Source of the DNA: Oceanispirochaeta sp.
GTDB lineage: Bacteria; Spirochaetota; Spirochaetia; DSM-2461
Direction: 5' to 3'
NCBI RefSeq assembly: GCF_027859075.1
Contig: NZ_JAQIBL010000105.1
Location: 1 to 46,347, forward strand
DNA length: 46,347 nucleotides
The notes beneath the pieces were generated by a model. It was not told the origin of the DNA. It was given only the letters and a program-made list of their open reading frames with translations, and searched no databases. This document shows positions 34,417 through 42,729 of the stretch, piece after piece. The translations under genes and the position numbers were made by a program. The first letter of the stretch is position 1; every line of letters starts with the position of its first letter.

Positions 34417-35466
34417 ATGGATAAATATTATATGGATTATTCATACCAGAGAAAAGTTCAGGCTGAAGCCAGAGACGTTGTGAACAGTCAGTTGAACCTT
34501 AATCTCATCAGAGACTTCGTCATCGATACGGGGGTTGTTCTGAATGCGTCTCTTTTTGGCGGGAAGCCAAACTATCACTCCAATTCAACACCCGTTCTGG
34601 TCCCTGTCATCAACGACCCATCAGACGTCGCTGCTCTTGCAAAAAGAATCGACTCCCTCTCGGATGAAGCTTTAATGCATGAAGGGATTCTGCAGAAGCA
34701 TCACTGGGAAGCCGCTGAATTCTGGAAAAACAGCGAGGGAAGACCTCTTCAGGCACCGGCCAGTGAGGGAACAAAAGGAATCGCCACGGTATGCGGTCAG
34801 CTCTGTGGTGTAACCAACTTCCTGATGTGGCTAATATTGAATCCCGAAGAAATGAAAGAACTGACATCCCTGGTAGGAAGAACCTTTAAAAGATATATAG
34901 GAGCCTGCCGAGGATTTGAGGGTAAAGAAGATCTGAATCAACTATCTTTCGCATCAGATGTTTCCGGTCTTATGTCACCAGAGTTTTACGATGAGTTCTG
35001 TGCGCCCCATGAAAAAGATCTTTATGAGGAGTTTGCTCCTACGGGAATTCGCTATTATCACTCCGATTCCAATATGAAACAGCATGTGGGTATACTGGAT
35101 AAAATAGGGGTTACCGACGTGAATATAGGCCCCATGATCTCGGTCGCAGAAATCATCTCCCAGGTTCCTGCCATGCGGATTCACGGACAGGTGCCCCCGG
35201 TACGAGTGCTCTGGCAGGGCTCCACTGATCTGGTTGTTGATTCTGTCAGGCAGGATATAAACGATATGACCAGTTCCGGAGCCGACCTCTCTCAGCTTGT
35301 AGTCTGTACAGCCGGATCGGTCAATCCGGGTACTCCCCTGGAAAATATAGAAGCCATGCTCTGGGCAGCGATGGAATTCGGGTTATTAAAAGGAAATGTC
35401 AAAGAGTCCTTGAGCTCCATACCTGTTGATTTTGACAGAAAAGAACATGTGAATCAAATTTCCTGA
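34417..35466 (+). CDS. Uroporphyrinogen decarboxylase-like protein (second copy)
   Basis: 349 residues from ATG 34417. Superfamily features are VCGQLCGVTNFLMWLILNPEEM, ASDVSGLMSPEFYDEF, IRYYHSDSNMKQH (HxD where the other copy has HxC), VTDVNIGPMIS, and a C-terminal TAGSVNPGTPLENIEAM. The HxD and the lack of a late Cys separate it from the zinc-site copy at 9162. It diverges from the Gfo/Idh/MocA gene. The 5' end is uncertain because a better ribosome site lies at an in-frame ATG 117 bases upstream, beyond a TAG. Function is unknown. Confidence 0.75.
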   Translation: MDKYYMDYSYQRKVQAEARDVVNSQLNLNLIRDFVIDTGVVLNASLFGGKPNYHSNSTPVLVPVINDPSDVAALAKRIDSLSDEALMHEGILQKHHWEAAEFWKNSEGRPLQAPASEGTKGIATVCGQLCGVTNFLMWLILNPEEMKELTSLVGRTFKRYIGACRGFEGKEDLNQLSFASDVSGLMSPEFYDEFCAPHEKDLYEEFAPTGIRYYHSDSNMKQHVGILDKIGVTDVNIGPMISVAEIISQVPAMRIHGQVPPVRVLWQGSTDLVVDSVRQDINDMTSSGADLSQLVVCTAGSVNPGTPLENIEAMLWAAMEFGLLKGNVKESLSSIPVDFDRKEHVNQIS

Positions 35467-35772
35467 TTCTCAGTCTCAAGATGGCAATTCAGCCGTTACG
35501 GATCACCCCTTGTTTTCTCCAGGGAGCCTCCCTACCACCGGAGGCATCATAATCTCATTTTTTAATGCAATAGCAGAGTTCCTGAACTGTATATTTAAAT
35601 GTCTTATTGAACCTTGAACCAAAAAATCAAACACCGAGCTATCAATTTTGACCGACAAGATTCCTTTCCCGATCTAGAAAGCTGGGCTTTGATGAATACT
35701 CACTTTACATTCTGGAAGGGTTTAGAGCATCATGAGAAGAAATCTTTTTTATCCGGGTAGGAGATCAATAAC
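35467..35772. other. Intergenic region before the esterase/two-component/ABC operon
   Basis: About 306 bases with no gene. CTTTC-N8-GAAAG near 35670-35687 is a small palindrome. It resembles, but does not match in spacing, the TTTCTA-N6-TAGAAA site before the binding-protein gene at 40458. One plus-strand reading near 35640-35750 is open for about 35 codons without a start or recognisable family. Confidence 0.4.
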
Positions 35773-37308
35773 ATGACCGAAGAGTTTCAAATTGCCCTCA
35801 TATTTCAAGACGGGATGGTTCTACAGAGAGATAAGAAGATCTCCCTATGGGGTTCCGGTCCTGATGATGAGGTGGTCACTGTCAGGATTCAGAACCGTCA
35901 AGCCCGGGCAGTCGTTCAAAAAAAGAAATGGATGGTCATTCTTCCTCCCCTGGAAACATCGGAATCAGAGACCCTGGAACTGTCCTGCGGGAACCGGAGG
36001 ATTGTACTGCAGAATATTGCCGTCGGAGAGGTTTGGATAGCCGGAGGGCAGTCCAACATGGAGTTCTTTGTCCGGTATGATGAAGAGGCTGAAAATATCC
36101 TGCAAAGAGATGAAAACAGAAACATCCGTTTCTTTGACTATCCTGAGCTGGCCTACCCGGGGCAGAGAGAGGAACGGGACTACTCCAGGTACGGAGTCTG
36201 GAGGGTCTGTAATGCCTCTCATCTGGAATACTTCAGTGCGGTCGGTTACCACTTTGCAGACCGGCTTCATCGTGATCTGGGAGTCCCTGTAGGGATTGTC
36301 GGCTGCAACTGGGGCGGAACTCCCGCCTGTGCCTGGATGGATACTGACTACCTTGCAGACAATGACGGGAAAATATGGATTGAAGAGTTCAATAATGCCA
36401 CCGCCGGTCTGGATAGGGAACTCTATCTGGAAAAATACAGATCCGATGCCGGTAATTTCAGAAACGATATCTTCTCCGATAAGAAAGGAGAGGCCTTGAT
36501 GTTCGGGATGTCCCGGGAGGATCAACTGGCTTTTATGGAGTCACCTGACTTTTCCGAAGAGATAAATCCGGGACCCTTTGATAAATGCCGTCCTGGAGGG
36601 CTCTACGAGAGCATGGTCCGTGAAGTCGCACCCTACTCCGCCAGAGGAGTCCTGTGGTATCAGGGAGAGTCGGATGACAAGCATCCTGAGATTTACAGAA
36701 CAGTACTGTCTTCGTTGATCCGATGCTGGAGGGACAGCTGGAATGAGGATCTGCCCTTTCTTTTTGTTCAGCTGGCGCCTTTTAAAGAGTGGCTGAAATG
36801 TTATGGCGAGACATATCCCATCCTCAGGGAGGAGCAGGAACAGGTCGCCGGTCATGTTCAGGATGTCTGGATGGCATCCATCATGGATGCCGGGGAAGAA
36901 TGGGATATTCACCCGCGGAAGAAAAAACCAGTGGGAGAGAGGTTGGCTCTTCTGGCGGAGGGAAAGGTATACGGCAGGGACATTTTATGTGAATCACCTG
37001 TGTTTACGGATTATACCCTGGAACCGGGAAGACTGACATTGAGTTTCTGTCATGCCGAAGGTGGATTGTCAATAAAAGGAGAGAGCCGCCATATTTCTGC
37101 CCTGGAACTTCGTGTTCACGGCGCCGGTCTAGCTAATTTTGAGTCCCGAGTCGAGGGTGACAGCGTCGTCCTGACTCATAAAAGTCTGGTGCCGGAAAAT
37201 CATGTGGAAGTCAGCTTTGCCGGGACTGATTATTGCGAGGTGAATCTTTTCAATGCGGCCGGACTCCCTGCCAGACCCTTCTCAATGACTGCGGGAAAAA
37301 GGGATTAG
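35773..37308 (+). CDS. Sialate O-acetylesterase-like carbohydrate esterase (SGNH hydrolase)
   Basis: 511 residues with no signal peptide. The SGNH nucleophile is Ser94 in GGQSNMEF. GVPVGIVGCNWGGTPACAWM and GVLWYQGESD form the oxyanion and support blocks, and Asp378-x-His380 (DIHP, then K-PVGERLALLA) is the catalytic dyad. Relatives remove acetyl groups from sialic acids or from xylan and other oligosaccharides. In this operon, with an ABC importer and GH3, de-acetylation of an imported acetylated oligosaccharide is likely (inference). It is followed after 4 bases by the sensor kinase. Confidence 0.9.
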   Translation: MTEEFQIALIFQDGMVLQRDKKISLWGSGPDDEVVTVRIQNRQARAVVQKKKWMVILPPLETSESETLELSCGNRRIVLQNIAVGEVWIAGGQSNMEFFVRYDEEAENILQRDENRNIRFFDYPELAYPGQREERDYSRYGVWRVCNASHLEYFSAVGYHFADRLHRDLGVPVGIVGCNWGGTPACAWMDTDYLADNDGKIWIEEFNNATAGLDRELYLEKYRSDAGNFRNDIFSDKKGEALMFGMSREDQLAFMESPDFSEEINPGPFDKCRPGGLYESMVREVAPYSARGVLWYQGESDDKHPEIYRTVLSSLIRCWRDSWNEDLPFLFVQLAPFKEWLKCYGETYPILREEQEQVAGHVQDVWMASIMDAGEEWDIHPRKKKPVGERLALLAEGKVYGRDILCESPVFTDYTLEPGRLTLSFCHAEGGLSIKGESRHISALELRVHGAGLANFESRVEGDSVVLTHKSLVPENHVEVSFAGTDYCEVNLFNAAGLPARPFSMTAGKRD

Positions 37309-37312
37309 TATC

Positions 37313-39706
37313 ATGGATAAGTTTGATATCGAACAGGTCCGGAGTAAACCTTTCCGGCACAACCGGATAGCCGTTCTAGGGGCCGAGATCAACGAGGCCT
37401 ACCAGTCGGAGCTATGGCGGGGCATCGCGGAAGAGGCCGGTCGGTTTTCCAAGGATATCATCTGTTTTCTGGGGTCCCGGGGGAATACAGCCTTCAAGGA
37501 TGAGGAGAAATCCACACCCTTCTACAGACTGGCCCATTCGGGAAATTTCGACGGTATCATCATTATCTCCTCCGCGGTTTCCACCTATCTCGGGCCGGAG
37601 CAGGTCCGTTCTCTCTTCGATTCCAGACCTCTGATTCCGAAAATATCCATAGGATTTCAGCTGGAAGGGGTGGGAAGCGTCTGCGTGGACGGGAGCGATG
37701 CCATGGGGCAGGTAACCGAACACCTGATCACCCGGCATCAGAGAAAGAATTTTGCGCTTATTGCCGGCCCCGAATGGCATCCGGAGTCGGAGCAGAGGCG
37801 TCTGGCTATTCTTCAGAAGCTGGATCAATACGGTTTAAACCTGGACCGGGACCTTCTCATTTTCGGAGGATTTGAAGTCAGTTCCGGGAGAAAATCCGTA
37901 CGGGAACTTCTTGCCAGGGGGAAACCCATAGATACGGTGTTGTGTCTGAATGACCAGATGGCCATGGGGGCGGTTGCCGAACTGACCTCCCTGGGGATCT
38001 CCGTCCCCGATTCTATTGCGGTCTGCGGTTTTGACGGCATTGAAGAGTCTGAATACTGTTCTCCTCCGTTAACTACGGTTGCCCAGCCCCTGTACCAGGT
38101 GGGTGTTACAGCCGTCCAGGAGTTGTACCGCCTGATGGAGGGGCTCCCTCCCCGGGATGTGAAACTCAACTGCAGACCTGTTTACAGACAGTCCTGTTCC
38201 TGCGGATTTGATTCTTCAGGGATGGACATTAAGGACCATACCGAATCGCCGTCAATGGGGGACGACATCCTGGCAGAAACCTTCAATCAGGAGATTATTC
38301 ACTCCTCCTTTACAGAGAAGGGGGGGGAACTGTTTCTTCAGAGCATCGACAGTATCGTCAAGTCTTCCATGTTCAATCACCATAATCTTCCCCTTCTGGA
38401 AGAAGCGATCGGCAGACTTGAAAATGATACTCCCCAGCCCTTTTCCGATTGGCTTCCTGTTTTAAGAACGGCCAGGAAAATCCTCTGGGAGGCTAAAAAC
38501 AGATATCTTATCAGCAGACAGTTCAGAAAAAAATACAGAAGCGACATGTTGAGAAGTGTGAGTACGTCTCTTTCGGGAGTTTTTGAATTTCCAGAATTGT
38601 TTCTTAATCTGGCTGCCGGTTTGAAAAACCTGGGGTTCAATCACGGTTTTCTCGTTATGTATGATGACAGAACTGAGGATAAAAAGCTGAAGTTTCAGCT
38701 GGTGTTCTGTCTGAAAAATGGGGAATTTTGCCGGATGGAGCCCCGGACATTTGATAATTCCGAGGTTCTTCCCGATATCTCCCGGGACCTGGAAACGGAT
38801 GACTGCAAACTCTGGATGTTTACCCCCCTGGTCTTTCAGAAAAAAGCCATCGGCCATATGCTTCTCCCCGGATCCTACCCGGATCCCGAAATTTATGAGA
38901 CTCTGACAAAACAGATTGCCAGTTCTCTGCAGGGAGCCCTGCTTCTGGAACAGGTAAGGACCCATGAGCAGAGTCTTGTTCAGGAAGTACAGAAAAGGAC
39001 CCAGGAACTGACCGAGGCGAACCGCAATCTGATTCAGGAAATCGGTACCAGAATTCGCCTTGAGCAGGAGGTTGTGGATATCTCCAAACACACCATGGAA
39101 AGGATCGGTCAGGATCTCCATGACGATCTTTGTCAGCATTTGGCGGGTGTCTCCCTCCATATCAGTGCTCTCAGGCACAGAGTGGAGAAAAAGTCTCCCG
39201 AAACGGTTCCGACCATCGACTCCATCAACAACCTGCTCAGTGATTCCATCAAACGGGCCAAAGGGATCGTCCGGGGGCTGCTTCCTATCGGAATCTCTGA
39301 AGAAGGGGGTTCCAGAGCCCTTGAGATCCTCTGCCTGGAGATGTCCAGGTCATCGGGTATGAAGATTATCTTTACAGGAAATGATGATTTCCGTCTCCTC
39401 CCGGCGAACAGGGCGATTGAACTCTACAGGATTGTACAGGAAGGGTTGAACAACTCTGTGAAACACTCCCGGGGCAGCATGATTGAGGTGACACTGAATT
39501 CGGAACAGGACGGGGAAGTCCTGAAATTCTCTGCTATAATACAGGACAACGGGATAGGGTTTACCCCTGAAGCCGATGCCGAGGGGATGGGTTTGAAGAT
39601 TATGAAGTACAGGGGAGAACGGGCGGATATCGACCTGGAGATAGAGAGCACCGGGACGGGAACCAGGGTCGTCTGCCGGGGAATACAGAGGATAAGCGAT
39701 GACTAA
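37313..39706 (+). CDS. Cytoplasmic histidine kinase with LacI/PBP1-like sugar sensor
   Basis: 797 residues with no membrane segment. Residues about 18-300 are a LacI-type periplasmic-binding fold without its DNA-binding domain: IAVLGAEIN, VSTYLGPEQVRSL, DAMGQVTEHLI, and CGFDGIEESEYCSPPLTTVAQP. A linker and GAF-like region (about 330-540) and a coiled coil (about 545-590) follow. The HisKA_3-type phosphoacceptor is His603 in QDLHDDLCQHLAG. HATPase motifs are EGLNNSVKHS, DNGIGFTP and GMGLKIM. It should sense a sugar inside the cell and phosphorylate the response regulator, whose start codon overlaps its stop (ATGACTAA). Confidence 0.9.
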   Translation: MDKFDIEQVRSKPFRHNRIAVLGAEINEAYQSELWRGIAEEAGRFSKDIICFLGSRGNTAFKDEEKSTPFYRLAHSGNFDGIIIISSAVSTYLGPEQVRSLFDSRPLIPKISIGFQLEGVGSVCVDGSDAMGQVTEHLITRHQRKNFALIAGPEWHPESEQRRLAILQKLDQYGLNLDRDLLIFGGFEVSSGRKSVRELLARGKPIDTVLCLNDQMAMGAVAELTSLGISVPDSIAVCGFDGIEESEYCSPPLTTVAQPLYQVGVTAVQELYRLMEGLPPRDVKLNCRPVYRQSCSCGFDSSGMDIKDHTESPSMGDDILAETFNQEIIHSSFTEKGGELFLQSIDSIVKSSMFNHHNLPLLEEAIGRLENDTPQPFSDWLPVLRTARKILWEAKNRYLISRQFRKKYRSDMLRSVSTSLSGVFEFPELFLNLAAGLKNLGFNHGFLVMYDDRTEDKKLKFQLVFCLKNGEFCRMEPRTFDNSEVLPDISRDLETDDCKLWMFTPLVFQKKAIGHMLLPGSYPDPEIYETLTKQIASSLQGALLLEQVRTHEQSLVQEVQKRTQELTEANRNLIQEIGTRIRLEQEVVDISKHTMERIGQDLHDDLCQHLAGVSLHISALRHRVEKKSPETVPTIDSINNLLSDSIKRAKGIVRGLLPIGISEEGGSRALEILCLEMSRSSGMKIIFTGNDDFRLLPANRAIELYRIVQEGLNNSVKHSRGSMIEVTLNSEQDGEVLKFSAIIQDNGIGFTPEADAEGMGLKIMKYRGERADIDLEIESTGTGTRVVCRGIQRISDD

Positions 39707-40364
39707 GAAATTTATCATAGTGGATGATCATCCCATTTTCAGACACGGTCTTGTCACTCTGATTCAAACCGATGAGAACTACCATGTTTCCGCCGAGGCC
39801 AGCAGTATAGAAGAAGTATTTGAACTGTTGAAGACATCCTCCCCGGACATCATTATTGTGGACATAACCCTCAACAATCAGAACGGTCTGGACCTGGTAC
39901 AGAAACTGCAGCCTCATGAACCGAAGATCCCGATTCTCGTTGTCTCCATGCATGATGAAGAGGTGTATGCGGAACGGTCCATCCAGAGTGGAGCATTGGG
40001 GTATGTGATGAAGCACTCTCCGCCGGAAGTGATCATGGAAGCCATCGGCACCGTCCTGAAAGGGAAAATCTACCTGTCCGAATCCATACAGAAGAAAATC
40101 GTGGAAGCCCGATTCAGCCAGCCCCAGGGCGGACGTACTCCCATGATAGAAAGCCTCAGTCAGAGGGAAATGGAGATACTCCAGTACATCGGACAGGGCT
40201 TCGGGGCCAGTGAAATTGCCGGGATTCTAACACTGTCGGTCAAAACCATCCACACCTACCGAGATCATCTCAAACAGAAACTGCAGATTGACTCCTCCCA
40301 GGAATTGAGGAAATTTGCTATTAAATGGAATCAGTCCATGATTACCAATCCGGGCTCTAGGTAG
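39699..40364 (+). CDS. NarL/FixJ-type response regulator
   Basis: 221 residues. The receiver domain has Asp55 in IIIVDITLNNQNGL, the conserved Ser/Thr and Lys region VVSMHDEEVYAERSIQSGALGYVMKHS, and a LuxR-type HTH (LSQREMEILQYIGQG, SEIAGILTLSVKTIHTYRDHLKQKL). It overlaps the kinase gene by 8 bases, so the two form a pair. It probably controls the ABC transporter and GH3 genes that begin at 40458, through the palindrome at 40358-40405. Confidence 0.93.
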   Translation: MTKKFIIVDDHPIFRHGLVTLIQTDENYHVSAEASSIEEVFELLKTSSPDIIIVDITLNNQNGLDLVQKLQPHEPKIPILVVSMHDEEVYAERSIQSGALGYVMKHSPPEVIMEAIGTVLKGKIYLSESIQKKIVEARFSQPQGGRTPMIESLSQREMEILQYIGQGFGASEIAGILTLSVKTIHTYRDHLKQKLQIDSSQELRKFAIKWNQSMITNPGSR

Positions 40365-40405
40365 AAATACCTACCCTAAGTTCATACTTTCTACCTCTAT
40401 AGAAA
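40358..40405. promoter_or_regulatory. Candidate response-regulator site: nested TAGAAA/TTTCTA inverted repeats
   Basis: TAGGTA-GAAA-TACCTA is a perfect palindrome at 40358-40373. TTTCTA (40388-40393) and TAGAAA (40400-40405) form a second inverted repeat with a 6-base centre. GGTAGAAA (40360-40367) is also the exact reverse complement of TTTCTACC (40388-40395). The cluster ends at the -35 region of the promoter at 40421, fitting activation by the adjacent NarL-type regulator. Confidence 0.5.
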
Positions 40406-40420
40406 CCATCTTTGTTCATT

Positions 40421-40426
40421 TATAAT
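40421..40426 (+). promoter_or_regulatory. -10 box TATAAT for the binding-protein gene, weak -35
   Basis: A perfect TATAAT lies 31 bases before the binding-protein start codon at 40458. The -35 position (about 40397-40403) holds TATAGA, not TTGACA, so an activator is probably needed. The TTTCTA-N6-TAGAAA repeat overlaps this -35 region. Confidence 0.5.
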
Positions 40427-40457
40427 TCATCCTTATATATTAAAACGGAGGATTTTA

Positions 40458-41759
40458 ATGAAAAAAGCAATGCGTATTATGTATTTATCTGCTCTTTTCT
40501 TTTTGTCTGTGACACTGGTTTTTGCAGCCGGACAGCAGGACAAAAAGGCGGCAAGTGATGATGGTGTCACCTTCTCATGGTGGGCTCTCTCCGGAGGTGG
40601 CGGGGTTGATGATCCCCGTGAACTAGCCAGACAGGAAATGATTGATGAATATGAAGCATCCCACCCCGGTGTTCATATCGAACTGGTCATGCTGGAAAAT
40701 GAAGCATTCAAACAGAAGATTCAGGTCGCCATTCAGGCAGGTAATCCGCCTGATATGTTCCATTCATGGGGCGGCGGTGTCATGATTGAATATGCCAAAT
40801 CCGGAATGCTCAGAGACATTACTGATGCTGTAAATAACGATCTGAGCAAGAGAATCGGTATCGGTACACTGGGTGTTTACGGTGATGCCGGTAAATACTA
40901 TGGCGGACCTTATGATATGGGTGCCGTTGGAATGTGGTACAACAAGGATATCTTCAAAGAAGTCGGTGTAGCCGTTCCCGAAACATGGGATGACCTACTG
41001 AAGATCGTTCCCAAAATTAAGGCTGCCGGATATGTTCCCATCGCCCTGGGCGGCGGCGACAAATGGCCTGCACACTTCTGGTGGGTTTACCTTGCCATGA
41101 GAGTCGGCGGAAAAGAAGCGTTTGATAAAGCCTATAACGGAACCGGTTCTTTTGCGGACGAGCCCTTTGTCAGGGCGGGAGAAAAACTTCTTGAGCTTGT
41201 AAAACTTGATCCCTTCCAGACAGGATACCTGGGGTCCAGCTATGATGATGAAGCGGCTCTGATGGGTAACAAAAAAGCGGCCATGGAGTTGATGGGGCAG
41301 TGGGCACCCGGTGTTCAGGTTGCCAACTCTGTCAATGGTGAAGGCCTTGGTTCTTCTCTTGGATGGTTCTCCTTCCCCGCAGTCGCCGGAGGTGCCGGGA
41401 AACTGACTGATGTCATGGGCGGTGGCGGAGGATATGTTCTGGGTAAGAATGCTCCTGACGAAGCCGTTGATTTCCTGAAATTCCTCCTGAACAAAGAAAA
41501 TAACATAACTCTGTCCAAAGTAGAAGGTTCCATTCCCGTAGTAGCAGGAGCCGAAGTGGCTCTTGAAGGGAATGAAAATGCAGTCAAAATGGTCAAGGCC
41601 ATTGCTTCTGCCGATTACTATCAGCTCTACTACGATCAGTTCCTTCCCCCCGCGGTCGGCGAAGCCGTTAAAGACGCTGTAGCCAATCTTTTTGCCGGCG
41701 TCAGCACTCCCAAAGAGAGTGCCGAAGCCATACAGTCATCATGGGAAGATAACAAATAA
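40458..41759 (+). CDS. Sugar ABC transporter substrate-binding protein (CUT1)
   Basis: 433 residues. A signal peptide (MKKAMRIMYLSALFFLSVTLVFA) is followed by AGQQDKK, the same style as the other binding proteins here. The mature part is a CUT1 binding protein: FSWWALSGGGG, DEYEASHPGV, VAIQAGNPPDMFHSWGGGVM, GMWYNKDIFKEVGVAVPETWDDLL and AVDFLKFLLNKENN. Gly-rich loops (GGGDKW, MGGGGGYV) are typical. GGAGG precedes the ATG. It delivers an oligosaccharide to the two permeases downstream. A strong terminator lies just after it. Confidence 0.93.
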   Translation: MKKAMRIMYLSALFFLSVTLVFAAGQQDKKAASDDGVTFSWWALSGGGGVDDPRELARQEMIDEYEASHPGVHIELVMLENEAFKQKIQVAIQAGNPPDMFHSWGGGVMIEYAKSGMLRDITDAVNNDLSKRIGIGTLGVYGDAGKYYGGPYDMGAVGMWYNKDIFKEVGVAVPETWDDLLKIVPKIKAAGYVPIALGGGDKWPAHFWWVYLAMRVGGKEAFDKAYNGTGSFADEPFVRAGEKLLELVKLDPFQTGYLGSSYDDEAALMGNKKAAMELMGQWAPGVQVANSVNGEGLGSSLGWFSFPAVAGGAGKLTDVMGGGGGYVLGKNAPDEAVDFLKFLLNKENNITLSKVEGSIPVVAGAEVALEGNENAVKMVKAIASADYYQLYYDQFLPPAVGEAVKDAVANLFAGVSTPKESAEAIQSSWEDNK

Positions 41760-41764
41760 TGAGA

Positions 41765-41800
41765 AGAGCAGACAGATCCGTCTGTCTGCTCTCTTTTTTT
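41765..41800 (+). terminator. Intrinsic terminator between the ABC binding-protein and permease genes
   Basis: AGAGCAGACAGA (41765-41776) pairs perfectly with TCTGTCTGCTCT (41781-41792) across a 4-base TCCG loop, matching the stable UNCG type. Seven T follow (41794-41800). It starts 6 bases after the binding-protein stop. It should cap most transcripts, giving excess binding protein over permeases. Confidence 0.9.
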
Positions 41801-41828
41801 CCCCATATTTCACAGAACAGGAAAAAAC

Positions 41829-42722
41829 ATGTCCTCTAAACCCTTGAGTATTCAGGCGAATATCCGGAAAGCAGTTCTCATTGGAGCCCTTCTTGCTCCT
41901 GCTTTGATTCTATTCAATGTCTTTGTTGTCATCCCCGTCTTTCAGGCAGGGTTCTACTCACTTTTCAAATGGAATGGAATCGGTCCGCTTCAAGACTTTA
42001 TTCTTTTTGACAATTTTAAAAAGATTCTGAATGACAGGATTTTCCATATTGCTCTGAAGAACAATTTTAAAGTCATTCTTATTTCACTTTTGATTCAGCT
42101 TCCGCTGGCATTCTGTGTGGCCCTGCTGCTGGGACGTAACAAATTCCGGGGAGAGGCTTTTCTGCGCAGTATTTTCTTTTTCCCCTACATCCTTGCAGAA
42201 ATCGTTTCAGGTATTATCTGGAAATTTATATATAATCCCCAGTTCGGTGTTCCAACCATATTCTCACGCTACTTTCTGGACGGGCATGAAATCGGATTAA
42301 TGGGAGATCCGGAAAAGGCGTTCAGTGCCATCCTTGTGGTCATTATCTGGAAGTATCTCGGATTCCACATGATTCTCTATATTGCAGGATTGCAGGGTGT
42401 TCCCACGTCCCTGGAAGAGGCCGCCACGATTGATGGAGCGAACAGACTGCAGGTCGTCCGCCATGTGATCATTCCCTGTATGAAAAATACCTTTGTCATA
42501 TCCATATTCCTTTCAATCATCGGTGCCTTCAATATCTTTGATGTTGTCTGGGCCCTGGGACAGGGCGGGCCGGTTCACAGTTCCGAGACCCTTGTCACCT
42601 ATCTTTACAATTTCGGATTTAAAAGAATGTCCTTCGGATACGGAAGTGCTGTTGCTGTAACACTGTTCTGCTTCTGCTTCGTATTTAATCTGGTATACCA
42701 GAGAATGGTACGGGAGGACTGA
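41829..42722 (+). CDS. Sugar ABC transporter permease (MalF/UgpA type)
   Basis: 297 residues, six transmembrane helices. The EAA loop LEEAATIDGANRLQVVRHVIIP (near residues 197-218) is the ATPase contact. LIGALLAPALILFNVFVVIPVFQAGFYS is a typical first helix. It is followed after 7 bases by the second permease. It needs a shared ATPase from elsewhere. Confidence 0.94.
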   Translation: MSSKPLSIQANIRKAVLIGALLAPALILFNVFVVIPVFQAGFYSLFKWNGIGPLQDFILFDNFKKILNDRIFHIALKNNFKVILISLLIQLPLAFCVALLLGRNKFRGEAFLRSIFFFPYILAEIVSGIIWKFIYNPQFGVPTIFSRYFLDGHEIGLMGDPEKAFSAILVVIIWKYLGFHMILYIAGLQGVPTSLEEAATIDGANRLQVVRHVIIPCMKNTFVISIFLSIIGAFNIFDVVWALGQGGPVHSSETLVTYLYNFGFKRMSFGYGSAVAVTLFCFCFVFNLVYQRMVRED

Positions 42723-42729
42723 GGTCACA

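Noticed and set aside
35640-35760. Open plus-strand reading before the esterase, protein-like in places
   Set aside because: No start codon with a ribosome site and no recognisable family. I could not support it even as a relic.
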